A model generated the notes under the pieces. That model was not told the DNA's origin, searched no databases, and saw only the letters and a list, made by a program, of their open reading frames with translations. DNA of 40,584 nucleotides from HGM04593 sp045591315. GTDB lineage: Bacteria > Bacteroidota > Bacteroidia > Bacteroidales > Bacteroidaceae. This document shows, in pieces, positions 14,165 through 22,802 of the stretch (its first letter is position 1; every line of letters begins with the position of its first letter). The translations under genes and the position numbers were made by a program. Location of the stretch: assembly GCA_045591315.1 (NCBI GenBank), contig JAZNSN010000073.1, positions 1-40,584 of the forward strand, written 5' to 3'.

Positions 14165-15508
14165 ATGTACGATTTGGCAATTATTGGCGGTGGCCCTGCC
14201 GGTTATGTGGCTGCCGAAAATGCAGGCGCAAAAGGCCTGAAGGTAGTTCTGTTCGAGAAACGCGAACTTGGCGGTGTATGCCTCAACGAAGGATGCATAC
14301 CCACAAAGACACTGCTTTACAGCGCTAAGATGTATGACCATGCTACAGGAGGCAAGAAATACGGCATAACCGCCGGTGAGGTTACATACGAGTACAAGAA
14401 GATTGCCGACCGCAAGACAAAGGTAGTACGCAAGCTTGTAGCCGGAATAAGGATGAAGATGGAAGCACACAACGTAGAGGTAGTACGTGGCGAAGCGTTC
14501 ATCAACAGCGGGAACGAGAACTCGGTATCCATCAGTTGCGGTGAACAGACATACGAAGCTGCCAGACTGCTTATATGTACCGGAAGCGAGGCTTTCATAC
14601 CGCCGATACCTGGTGTAGAGGGGAATACATCCGTTATTACAAACCGCGAGATGCTTGCGCTTACTGAGGCTCCGGAAAGCCTTGTAGTTATTGGCGGAGG
14701 TGTAATCGGCATGGAGTTTGCAAGTTTCTGCAATAGTTTGGGCATTCCGGTAACAGTGATTGAGATGCTTCCGGAAATCCTTGGCGGAATGGACAAGGAG
14801 GTGAGCGGGATGCTCCGTGCAATATATGCAAAACGAGGTATCAGGTTCTGCATGCAGTGCAAGGTTACACGAATTGAAGGCAACAATGTACACTTTACCG
14901 ACGCTGAAGGCAATGAGCAACAGGCCGATGGTGACAAGATTCTTATGAGCGTCGGCCGCAGGCCTGTACTTTCGGGTTTCGGGCTTGAAAACATCGCGGT
15001 AGAGACAGAGCGAGGCATAAAAGTCAACGATATAATGCAGACAAGCATGCCTAATGTATATGCAGCAGGAGACGTTACCGGCTTTTCGCTCTTGGCGCAC
15101 ACTGCAAGCCGGGAGGCCGAAGTGGCTGTAAACAACATGCTCGGCATTGAGGACCGCATGGAGTACAATGCCATACCGGGCGTTGTCTATACCAACCCTG
15201 AGGTGAGCAGCGTAGGACTCACCGAGGAACAGGCCGAAAAAGCCGGCATTGAATACAAACTGTACAGGTTGCCAATGACATACGCAGGGCGCTTTGTCGC
15301 AGAAAACGAGGGGCAGACAGGTCTATGCAAGGTTATAGTGTCGAAAGAGGAGAAAGTGCTCGGCGTGCACATGCTAGGCAACCCTTGCAGCGAGTTCATC
15401 TGCGCTGCATGCATGGCCATAACGAACGGACTCGGCATTGAACAGCTGCGCCGTACAGTGTTCCCACACCCTACAGTAAGCGAAATTCTGAAAGAAGTTG
15501 TATTCTGA
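14165..15508 (+). CDS. lpdA: Dihydrolipoamide dehydrogenase
   Basis: A 447-residue flavoprotein, the usual E3 length. FAD-binding GGGPAGY is near the N-terminus, and the redox disulfide CLNEGC lies at about 39-44. A second nucleotide-binding motif GGGVIGMEFA and the FAD-contact AAGDVTG follow. The C-terminal FPHPTVSE supplies the catalytic His and Glu. It reoxidises dihydrolipoyl groups of 2-oxoacid dehydrogenase or glycine cleavage complexes using NAD+. No E1 or E2 genes are adjacent, so its partner complex is encoded elsewhere. Confidence 0.93.
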   Translation: MYDLAIIGGGPAGYVAAENAGAKGLKVVLFEKRELGGVCLNEGCIPTKTLLYSAKMYDHATGGKKYGITAGEVTYEYKKIADRKTKVVRKLVAGIRMKMEAHNVEVVRGEAFINSGNENSVSISCGEQTYEAARLLICTGSEAFIPPIPGVEGNTSVITNREMLALTEAPESLVVIGGGVIGMEFASFCNSLGIPVTVIEMLPEILGGMDKEVSGMLRAIYAKRGIRFCMQCKVTRIEGNNVHFTDAEGNEQQADGDKILMSVGRRPVLSGFGLENIAVETERGIKVNDIMQTSMPNVYAAGDVTGFSLLAHTASREAEVAVNNMLGIEDRMEYNAIPGVVYTNPEVSSVGLTEEQAEKAGIEYKLYRLPMTYAGRFVAENEGQTGLCKVIVSKEEKVLGVHMLGNPCSEFICAACMAITNGLGIEQLRRTVFPHPTVSEILKEVVF

Positions 15509-15636
15509 TACAGAACATCAAATACCGAAAGGGCTGAAAAGCACAATTTTATATAAAAAGGAAGAAGTTCTTGCCAATTCCTTAGGTTTCTTCGATAAAA
15601 AGCAATTATTTTGCTTAATAAAAGAAAACTGCGAAG

Positions 15637-16938
15637 ATGAGAGAGATAAAAGTGAAGCCGGCAAACGGCAAACTGGGTGTAATGTGCGTCGGACTTGGCG
15701 CAGTGACGACTACAACTATCATAGGTACCTTAATGGCACGCAAGGGGCTTGCCAGACCTATCGGTTCATTTGCATGCGAAGGCATAATGAGATTAGGCAA
15801 AGGCAAAGAGAAATGCTACAAGGAGGTTAAAGACATAATTCCTATTGCTGCCCTTGACGACATTGTATTCGGAGCATGGGACATATATGAAGATGATGCT
15901 TACGATGCTGCTATCAAGGCCGATGTGCTCAAGCAGAGAGACATCGACCCGGTAAAGGATGAACTTCGTGCCATTCGCCCCTACAAGGCACTTTTCGACA
16001 AGAGCTATGCGAGCAACATAGACGGGCCTAACGTCAAGAAAGGCGGCAGCCGTTGGGAGCTTACAGAACAGCTACGCGAGGATATACGCAGTTTCAAGGA
16101 GCAGAACGGCTGCGAACGTGTAATCGTTATATGGATTGCAAGTACCGAGAAGTTCATTCCGCGCAACGACGAGGTACACGGCAGCGTTGCCGCATTCGAG
16201 GCTGCTATGAAAAATGACGACACGGCAAACATTGCCCCAAGCATGTGTTATGCGTATGCGGCAATGCGTGAGGGATGCCCCTTTGTAATGGGTGCACCTA
16301 ACTTGTGTGTTGACATACCGGCAATGTGGGAGCTTGCCGAGGAGACCCGGACGCCAATCACCGGAAAAGACTTCAAGAGCGGACAGACAATGATGAAGAC
16401 AGTACTCGCTCCTGCATTCTTCACACGTCAGCTAGGCGTGACAGGGTGGTTCTCCACCAACATTCTGGGCAACCGCGACGGTGTGGTTCTAGACAATCCT
16501 GAGAATTTCGAGACAAAAAGACGCAGCAAGACATCGGCATTGGAGAATATCCTCGACAGCGATGTTTATCCTGAGCTATATTCCGATATGTACCACAAGG
16601 TACGTATAAACTACTATCCTCCACGTGGTGACGAAAAGGAGAGCTGGGACAATATAGATATATTCGGCTGGATGGGCTACCCTATGACAATAAAAGTTAA
16701 TTTCCTCTGCCGTGACTCCATATTGGCGGCTCCATTGGTGCTCGACCTCATACTGTTCAGCGATGTGGCACTGCGTGCAGGGGAATACGGCATACAGGAA
16801 TTCATGTCGTTCTACTGCAAGGCTCCTATGCACAAGGACGGAGAGAAGCCGGTGCATGACCTCTTCAAGCAATTTGCAATGCTGAAAAACAAGATTCGGG
16901 AGTTTGCCGGATATGAGGCAGACCAAGAGCTCGACTAA
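15637..16938 (+). CDS. myo-Inositol-1-phosphate synthase
   Basis: A 433-residue protein with the MIPS fold. It has an N-terminal NAD-binding segment (VMCVGLGAVTTTTIIG, about 14-29), and conserved blocks IWIASTEKF, KDFKSGQTMMKT and GWFSTNILGNRDG, followed by a C-terminal half rich in conserved lysines and aspartates. It converts glucose-6-phosphate to inositol-3-phosphate, the first step toward inositol lipids. In Bacteroides these include phosphatidylinositol and inositol sphingolipids. It lacks the usual neighbouring phosphatase and phosphatidylinositol-phosphate synthase genes here. It follows lpdA by 128 nt and ends in a strong terminator. Confidence 0.92.
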   Translation: MREIKVKPANGKLGVMCVGLGAVTTTTIIGTLMARKGLARPIGSFACEGIMRLGKGKEKCYKEVKDIIPIAALDDIVFGAWDIYEDDAYDAAIKADVLKQRDIDPVKDELRAIRPYKALFDKSYASNIDGPNVKKGGSRWELTEQLREDIRSFKEQNGCERVIVIWIASTEKFIPRNDEVHGSVAAFEAAMKNDDTANIAPSMCYAYAAMREGCPFVMGAPNLCVDIPAMWELAEETRTPITGKDFKSGQTMMKTVLAPAFFTRQLGVTGWFSTNILGNRDGVVLDNPENFETKRRSKTSALENILDSDVYPELYSDMYHKVRINYYPPRGDEKESWDNIDIFGWMGYPMTIKVNFLCRDSILAAPLVLDLILFSDVALRAGEYGIQEFMSFYCKAPMHKDGEKPVHDLFKQFAMLKNKIREFAGYEADQELD

Positions 16939-16950
16939 AAGGATACAAGA

Positions 16951-16984
16951 ATATGCAACAATCACCCGATTGTTGCATATTTTT
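16951..16984 (+). terminator. Terminator after MIPS gene
   Basis: Perfect 12-bp stem: 16951-16962 (ATATGCAACAAT) with 16969-16980, a 6-nt loop, then TTTTC. Confidence 0.88.
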
Positions 16985-17039
16985 CGTATATACACAAAAA
17001 AAACAGAATAAAATATAGGAATAATTGTTTAAATATACC

Positions 17040-17047
17040 TATTTTTG
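17040..17047 (+). promoter_or_regulatory. -7 box of the arg operon
   Basis: TATTTTTG matches TAnnTTTG, 27 nt before argR. The AT-rich flanks could hold ArgR sites, but I see no clear ARG-box pair. Confidence 0.5.
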
Positions 17048-17073
17048 CAAGCCAAAAGAATAAATATGCAATT

Positions 17074-17556
17074 ATGAAAATAAAGAACTCACGTCTTGAA
17101 GCTATCCGTCTCATTTTATCCACAAAAGAGGTCGGAAGCCAAGAAGAACTGCTGAACGAGCTTGCAAAAGAAGGATTCAAACTCACTCAAGCGACTCTGT
17201 CACGCGACCTTCACCAGCTGAGGGTCGTTAAATCGGTGGGAGTACAGGGCGGCTACCGTTATGTATTGCCGCGTTCGAGCCAATACAGGCACGATGGAGC
17301 ACAAGGCGATGTTCGCCCGGTAACGCCACAGGCCGACATGACAGGCTACCAGTCTATAAAGTTTTCGGGCAACATAGCTGTAATACACACTAAGCCAAGC
17401 TATGCAGGCACGTTGGCATACAATATAGACAACTGCGATTTTGCAGAGATCATCGGTACAATCGCCGGAGATGACACCGTGATGCTTGTTATGGCAGAAG
17501 GGACAAGCAGAACTGCTGTATTGAGAGCGTTAAGAACAATTATACCCAATATTTGA
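17074..17556 (+). CDS. argR: Arginine repressor
   Basis: A 160-residue ArgR. The N-terminal winged helix-turn-helix (EELLNELAKEGFKLTQATLSRDLHQL) contains the family SRDL motif. The C-terminal domain binds arginine and hexamerises (near the end, EIIGTIAGDDTVMLV with the GTIAGDDT arginine pocket). It is the first gene of the arg cluster, so it probably regulates its own operon in response to arginine. The next gene begins at the argR stop. Confidence 0.93.
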   Translation: MKIKNSRLEAIRLILSTKEVGSQEELLNELAKEGFKLTQATLSRDLHQLRVVKSVGVQGGYRYVLPRSSQYRHDGAQGDVRPVTPQADMTGYQSIKFSGNIAVIHTKPSYAGTLAYNIDNCDFAEIIGTIAGDDTVMLVMAEGTSRTAVLRALRTIIPNI

Positions 17557-17561
17557 AGCGG

Positions 17562-18131
17562 ATGAAAGAGATTGATGAAATGGACGATGGCATAGAGGTC
17601 ATCATCGCCAATGCTTCGCACGAGAAGTATGTCGATGAGATTCTCGATACCATAAGCGCAGCAGCAAAGGTGCGTGGTACGGGAATTGCCAAACGTACAC
17701 ATGAATATGTTGCGCAGAAGATGAAAGAGGGCAAGGCTATAATCGCGCTTGCAGGCGAGGAGTTCGCCGGGTTCTGTTACATTGAGAGCTGGGGCAACAA
17801 GCAGTATGTGGCCAATTCGGGACTTATAGTAAGAGAGAAGTTCCGCGGGCACGGCCTTGCAAGAAGAATAAAGAAAAGGGCTTTCAGGCTTTCACGCGAG
17901 AAATGGCCCGATGCAAAACTGTTCGGACTGACAAGCGGAGGTGCCGTAATGAAGATAAACACTGAACTGGGATACGTGCCTGTACCGTTCTCGGAACTGA
18001 CCGATGACGAGGCGTTCTGGAAAGGATGCCAGGGTTGCGTGAACCACGATGTCCTGTTGCGTACAGACAGACGGTACTGCATTTGTACGGCAATGCTGTA
18101 CGACCCGGCTGTACACGAGAAGAAGAACTGA
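17562..18131 (+). CDS. GNAT acyltransferase, probable N-acylglutamate synthase
   Basis: A 189-residue GNAT-fold protein from the ATG at 17562; the frame is open from a TTG at 17553. The acyl-CoA site is visible as VREKFRGHGLARRIKKRAFRL, and the C-terminus has Cys-containing segments (FWKGCQGCVNHDVLL). Its place directly after argR and before argG suggests that it performs the first step, acylating glutamate, which ArgA or ArgJ does elsewhere. Bacteroides make arginine through N-succinyl intermediates, so the donor could be succinyl-CoA. The function is inferred from position and fold. Confidence 0.75.
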   Translation: MKEIDEMDDGIEVIIANASHEKYVDEILDTISAAAKVRGTGIAKRTHEYVAQKMKEGKAIIALAGEEFAGFCYIESWGNKQYVANSGLIVREKFRGHGLARRIKKRAFRLSREKWPDAKLFGLTSGGAVMKINTELGYVPVPFSELTDDEAFWKGCQGCVNHDVLLRTDRRYCICTAMLYDPAVHEKKN

Positions 18132-18160
18132 TTACATAACGAATATACATAGCACCATAT

Positions 18161-19363
18161 ATGGAGAAGAAAAAGGTTGTTGTTGCATTCAGCGGTGGAC
18201 TGGACACTTCGTTCACTGTAATGTACCTTGCCAAGGAGAAAGGCTATGAGGTATATGCTGCATGCGCTAACACTGGCGGGTTCAGCCCGGAACAGCTGAA
18301 ACAGAATGAGGAGAACGCATATAAGTTGGGAGCAAAGGAGTATGTGACAATTGATGTTACAAGGGAATATTACGACAAGAGCCTGAGATATATGATATAC
18401 GGAAACGTGCTGCGCAACGGCACATATCCGATATCGGTATCTTCGGAGAGAATATTCCAGGCATTGGCTATCGCACGCTATGCGAATGAGATTGGAGCTG
18501 ATGCCATTGCACACGGTTCTACCGGGGCCGGGAATGACCAGATACGCTTCGACATGACATTCCTTGTATGCTCACCAGGCGTTGAGATAATAACATTAAC
18601 ACGCGACATGACACTTACACGCGAGTTTGAGGTCAACTATCTTAACGAGCATGGCTTCAAGGCCGACTTTGCAAAACTCAAATACTCATATAACGTAGGT
18701 TTATGGGGAACATCAATCTGCGGCGGAGAGATTCTTGACTCTACGCAAGGGTTGCCGGAAAGCGCGTACCTGAAACAGGTAGAGAAGGAGGGTGAAGAGG
18801 AGTTGCGACTGACATTCCGCAACGGAGAACTCAAGGCTGTAAACGGCAAGGAGTATGATGACCCTATCAAGGCAATTCTGGCAGTGGAGGAGATTGGTGC
18901 GGCATACGGAATAGGACGCGACATGCATGTAGGCGACACAATCATAGGCATCAAGGGACGCGTAGGCTTCGAGGCTGCAGCCCCAATGCTGATAATTGCC
19001 GCACACAAGTTCCTGGAGAAATACACCCTTAGCAAATGGCAACAGTACTGGAAAGACCAGGTTGCAAACTGGTATGGCATGTTCCTGCATGAGAGCCAGT
19101 ACCTTGAGCCTGTCATGCGCGACATCGAGGCAATGCTTGAAAGCTCGCAGCGCAACGTGACCGGAACTGCAATACTGAAACTGATGCCGAAGCATTTTGA
19201 GACCGTAGGTGTAGATTCCCCGAACGACCTTGTAAAGAACAAGCTGGGAGAATATGGCGAGGTACAGAAAGGATGGAGTGCAGAGGATGCCAAAGGATTC
19301 ATCAAGGTTACATCCACGCCGCTTCGTGCATATTATGCCAATCACCCCGACGAGAAAATATAA
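18161..19363 (+). CDS. argG: Argininosuccinate synthase
   Basis: A 400-residue enzyme of normal length. The N-terminal PP-loop ATP site is AFSGGLDTS. The substrate-binding block AHGSTGAGNDQIRFD and the GRVGFE segment are present. It joins citrulline and aspartate using ATP to form argininosuccinate. It lies 29 nt after the GNAT gene and 12 nt before argC in one operon. Confidence 0.95.
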   Translation: MEKKKVVVAFSGGLDTSFTVMYLAKEKGYEVYAACANTGGFSPEQLKQNEENAYKLGAKEYVTIDVTREYYDKSLRYMIYGNVLRNGTYPISVSSERIFQALAIARYANEIGADAIAHGSTGAGNDQIRFDMTFLVCSPGVEIITLTRDMTLTREFEVNYLNEHGFKADFAKLKYSYNVGLWGTSICGGEILDSTQGLPESAYLKQVEKEGEEELRLTFRNGELKAVNGKEYDDPIKAILAVEEIGAAYGIGRDMHVGDTIIGIKGRVGFEAAAPMLIIAAHKFLEKYTLSKWQQYWKDQVANWYGMFLHESQYLEPVMRDIEAMLESSQRNVTGTAILKLMPKHFETVGVDSPNDLVKNKLGEYGEVQKGWSAEDAKGFIKVTSTPLRAYYANHPDEKI

Positions 19364-19375
19364 CTATATACCATT

Positions 19376-20344
19376 ATGATAAAAGTAGGAATTATTGGAG
19401 GTGCCGGATACACTGCCGGCGAACTTATACGCTTGCTTGTGTGGCACCCCGAAGTGGAAATCAAGTTCATACATAGCAACAGCAATGCAGGTAACCGCAT
19501 CACGGACGTTCATGCAGGGCTCCTTGGAGAGACAGACCTGATGTTTACGGATGAAATGCCTTTCGAGGAGATAGACCTTCTCTTTCTCTGCTCTGCACAC
19601 GGCGATTCCCGAAAGTTCATGGAGAGCCACGCACTGCCCGACGAGTTGAAGGTGATAGACCTCTCTATGGACTACCGCATAAAGGGGCACGACCATGACT
19701 TCATCTACGGACTGCCGGAACTTAACCGCCGCAACACATGCAAGAGCCGTTACGTTGCCAACCCTGGCTGTTTCGCGACATGTATCGAACTTGGCTTGCT
19801 GCCACTTGCTAAGGAGCACCTGCTTAAGGGTGACATCTCGGTCAATGCCATAACAGGCAGCAGCGGTGCAGGTGCAAAGCCGACAGCAAACACGCACTTC
19901 AGCTGGAGAAACAACAACATAAGCATATACAAGCCGTTCGAGCACCAGCACATGCCGGAGATAATGCAGAGCATAAAGCAACTGCAGCCCGATTATGACG
20001 GCGAGATAGACTTCATACCGTACCGCGGAGACTTCCCCCGCGGCATATTCGCAACGTTGGTAGTGAAGTGCGACCTTGACATACAGACTCTCTACAAGCT
20101 TTATGAGAGCTACTATGAACGCGACTCGTTCACTCATATAGTAAACAAGCCTGTAGATCTCAAGCAGGTCGTAAACACGAACAAGTGCCTTATACACCTT
20201 GAGAAACATGGCAACAAACTGCTTGTAACATCCGTAATCGACAACCTTCTTAAGGGAGCGAGCGGCCAGGCGGTACATAACATGAACCTTCTGTTCGGGC
20301 TTGCCGAAACAGTGGGCCTGCAACTGAAGCCTTCGGCATTCTAA
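19376..20344 (+). CDS. argC: N-acyl-gamma-glutamyl-phosphate reductase
   Basis: A 322-residue ArgC. It has the N-terminal NADP-binding GGAGYTAGEL and catalytic Cys in NPGCFAT. GSSGAGAKP and the His-containing PFEHQHMPEI are also present. It reduces the acylated glutamyl phosphate to the semialdehyde. In Bacteroides the physiological acyl group may be succinyl rather than acetyl. It sits between argG and argD with 12-nt gaps. Confidence 0.93.
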   Translation: MIKVGIIGGAGYTAGELIRLLVWHPEVEIKFIHSNSNAGNRITDVHAGLLGETDLMFTDEMPFEEIDLLFLCSAHGDSRKFMESHALPDELKVIDLSMDYRIKGHDHDFIYGLPELNRRNTCKSRYVANPGCFATCIELGLLPLAKEHLLKGDISVNAITGSSGAGAKPTANTHFSWRNNNISIYKPFEHQHMPEIMQSIKQLQPDYDGEIDFIPYRGDFPRGIFATLVVKCDLDIQTLYKLYESYYERDSFTHIVNKPVDLKQVVNTNKCLIHLEKHGNKLLVTSVIDNLLKGASGQAVHNMNLLFGLAETVGLQLKPSAF

Positions 20345-20356
20345 CTAGAGAAAGAG

Positions 20357-21478
20357 ATGAAGCTATATGATGTTTACCCGCTCTTTGACATTAACATCGT
20401 CAAAGGAGAGGGGTGCCGGGTATGGGATGACAAAGGTACAGAGTATCTCGACCTCTATGGGGGGCATGCTGTTATTTCAATCGGGCATGCCCATCCGAAG
20501 TATGTTGAAGACATCAGCAGACAGGTCGCAGAACTGGGATTCTACTCCAATTCGGTAATAAATGCCCTGCAGCAGAGAGTTGCCGGAAAGCTGGGACGCA
20601 TAAGCGGTTATGAGGATTACAGCCTGTTCTTTATAAACTCTGGAGCTGAGGCGAACGAGAACGCACTGAAGCTTTCGTCATTCAAGAACGGCAAAAAGCG
20701 TGTAATAGCCTTTAGAAAGGCTTTTCACGGGCGTACTTCGCTCGCAGTAGAGGTTACCGACAACCCTGGAATAATCGCGCCTATAAATGCGAACGGCCAC
20801 ACCACATATCTGCAGCTCGGTGACATTGAAGGTGTGCGTTCAGAGATTGCGAAAGGCGACGTTACTGCTGTGATAATAGAGGGTATTCAAGGAGTAGGCG
20901 GCATACAGATACCTTCGGATGAATTCCTGCAGGAATTGCAGAGGACTTGCAATGAGACCGGAACTACACTTATACTTGACGAGATACAAAGCGGTTGCGG
21001 ACGAAGCGGAAGATTCTTTGCACACCAATGGGCCGGCATAAGGCCGGACATCATAACGCAGGCAAAGGGTATCGGGAACGGTTTTCCCATTGGAGTCGTA
21101 CTCATAAGCCCTAAGTTCAAGCCTGTATATGGCGAGCTGGGCACTACGTTCGGCGGGAACCACCTTGCATGCGCTGCTGCAGAAGCGGTAATTGATGTAA
21201 TGGAAGAGGAAAAGCTCATGGAAAACGCGAACAGTGTGGGCAACTTCCTTATGAAAGAGCTTAGGGGCATTGAAGGTATCAAGGAGGTCCGTGGACGCGG
21301 ACTTATGATTGGCATTGAATTCGAGAAACCGATAAAGGAGATACGCCGAAGGCTTCTGTTCGAGGAGCACGTCTTTACCGGAGTCAGCGGGACGAACGTC
21401 ATTCGCCTCTTGCCGCCGCTCACGTTGACAATTGAGCAAGCTGCAGAATTCATCGACAGATTCAAGAGGGTAATATAA
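20357..21478 (+). CDS. argD: N-acylornithine aminotransferase
   Basis: A 373-residue class III PLP aminotransferase. It has NSGAEANENALK, the PLP-contact LDEIQSGCGRSG, and the Schiff-base lysine in ITQAKGIGNGFPIG, then TFGGNHLACAAA. It transfers an amino group from glutamate to the acylated semialdehyde, forming N-acylornithine. It is last in the arg operon. Its stop codon lies inside the inverted repeat at 21471-21516. Confidence 0.92.
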   Translation: MKLYDVYPLFDINIVKGEGCRVWDDKGTEYLDLYGGHAVISIGHAHPKYVEDISRQVAELGFYSNSVINALQQRVAGKLGRISGYEDYSLFFINSGAEANENALKLSSFKNGKKRVIAFRKAFHGRTSLAVEVTDNPGIIAPINANGHTTYLQLGDIEGVRSEIAKGDVTAVIIEGIQGVGGIQIPSDEFLQELQRTCNETGTTLILDEIQSGCGRSGRFFAHQWAGIRPDIITQAKGIGNGFPIGVVLISPKFKPVYGELGTTFGGNHLACAAAEAVIDVMEEEKLMENANSVGNFLMKELRGIEGIKEVRGRGLMIGIEFEKPIKEIRRRLLFEEHVFTGVSGTNVIRLLPPLTLTIEQAAEFIDRFKRVI

Positions 21479-21516
21479 ATTAAGCGGTCGGATGCCCGAC
21501 CGCTTAATTTATATTA
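21471..21516. terminator. Bidirectional terminator between argD and envC-like gene
   Basis: A perfect 21-bp inverted repeat, 21471-21491 with 21496-21516 around a 4-nt loop. The GC-rich core (GCGGTCGG) is flanked by A/T arms that give a T-rich tail either way. It contains the stop codons of both converging genes (21476-21478 and 21514-21516). Confidence 0.9.
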
Positions 21517-22773
21517 CATGCTCAACCACTCTTCCGGATTGAGGGTCTTCTTTTCGAGACGTATCTGGAACAGCATACGCGGATTGCCGTCCTTGGCATC
21601 GGGTGCAATATCGCCTATAATATCACCGGCTTTTATGTTGCTACCGCCCTTAACACGTATGTTCTTGAGATTACAATATACCGAAATGTACTTTCCATGA
21701 CGAACCAGGACAAAAGCATAGTTGCCTGAGCCGAATACGGCAGTGACCTTTCCGTCAAAGATGCAACGCGCCTTAGCGCCTTTATTGCCTTCAAAGGTTA
21801 TGCCACCTGTATTTATCGGAACATTACCCTTGCCCGAAATGGCATTCTTTACGCCGAACCTTTCAACCAGAAGGTAGGGACCGGTGATAGGAACCGGCAT
21901 CTTCTTCTTATTCTTTTCGAAAGAGCCGGTCATTGCAACAACACCTTCATCCTCCTTATATGCAGAAGTTCCCTTTGACGGCTCACTCTTGCCGGACTTC
22001 TTCGCAGCACGGCGCTTGGCCTCGCGCTCTGCAGCCAGAGCTTTTTCTATCTCACGTTCAATTGACTTGTTGAGTTTATTAAGGTCATTGCGCTTTTTCT
22101 TCAGTTCCTTTTCAACCTTTCTATACTCTTTCTGCAGTTCCTTTACAATTGCACGCTGTTTGTTCTCAAGCCCCTGCAGCTTGATACGTTCCGTTTCCAA
22201 AGCTGCAAGGCTCTCTTTCTTTGCCTTGCGCGTAGTTTCCAGTTCAGAACGTTTCTTCTCAAGGGCTCCGATCTGTACCTTCAAGTTTTCGGCAAGCTCC
22301 TTATGCGCATCCATATACTCACGTACGTATCTGTAGCGGCGCATCATTGTATTGAAATCATTGCCGGAGAAGATGAACATCAGTTTGCTGTTGAAGCTGC
22401 TATACTTGCGTGCACGACGAAGAGCCTCGGCATATTCACTGCGCGACTTGCCGACTTGCCCTTGAAGAGTATTCAGTTCTCTGTTAAGTTTCCTTATATC
22501 GTTGTTTATCAGCTTGACCTCATCATTGATAAGATTAATGAGCCTACGTCTGTCTCCGATCCTTGCAGTAACGATATCAAGATTTGCCAACTTGCTGTTT
22601 ACATCTTTCTTGGACGAGAGCAGTATTTTCTCTTTCTCGGCAATATCCTTACGCAAAGAACCGGCCTTTGCACGCATATCCTTTATATCGGAACCTTGCG
22701 CACACGCAGTTGTTGCTGCAAAGAAAAGCAACATTGAAAAGAGAAATAGTCCTATTATACGTGTGTTCTTCAT
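21514..22773 (-). CDS. EnvC-like murein hydrolase activator (degenerate M23)
   Basis: About 419 residues from the chosen ATG, with a signal peptide (MKNTRIIGLFLFSM...). An upstream ATG four codons earlier is possible. A long coiled coil occupies about residues 28-255, then a linker, then a C-terminal LytM/M23 fold. The metal ligands of active LytM enzymes are not conserved: NTGGITF stands where HxGxD-type residues are expected, and MLFQIR where HxH is. It should therefore bind and activate an N-acetylmuramoyl-L-alanine amidase during cell separation rather than cut peptidoglycan itself, as EnvC does. It is the last gene of the dut-TPR-DUF4292-envC run. Confidence 0.85.
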   Translation of the reverse strand: MKNTRIIGLFLFSMLLFFAATTACAQGSDIKDMRAKAGSLRKDIAEKEKILLSSKKDVNSKLANLDIVTARIGDRRRLINLINDEVKLINNDIRKLNRELNTLQGQVGKSRSEYAEALRRARKYSSFNSKLMFIFSGNDFNTMMRRYRYVREYMDAHKELAENLKVQIGALEKKRSELETTRKAKKESLAALETERIKLQGLENKQRAIVKELQKEYRKVEKELKKKRNDLNKLNKSIEREIEKALAAEREAKRRAAKKSGKSEPSKGTSAYKEDEGVVAMTGSFEKNKKKMPVPITGPYLLVERFGVKNAISGKGNVPINTGGITFEGNKGAKARCIFDGKVTAVFGSGNYAFVLVRHGKYISVYCNLKNIRVKGGSNIKAGDIIGDIAPDAKDGNPRMLFQIRLEKKTLNPEEWLSM

Positions 22774-22802
22774 ACCGGTATGCATTACTAAAATGCCTTA
22801 TA

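Noticed and set aside
14138..20323. Long minus-strand frames opposite lpdA, argG and argC
   Set aside because: They are shadows of strongly recognisable plus-strand genes, with Cys/His/Tyr-rich low-plausibility composition.
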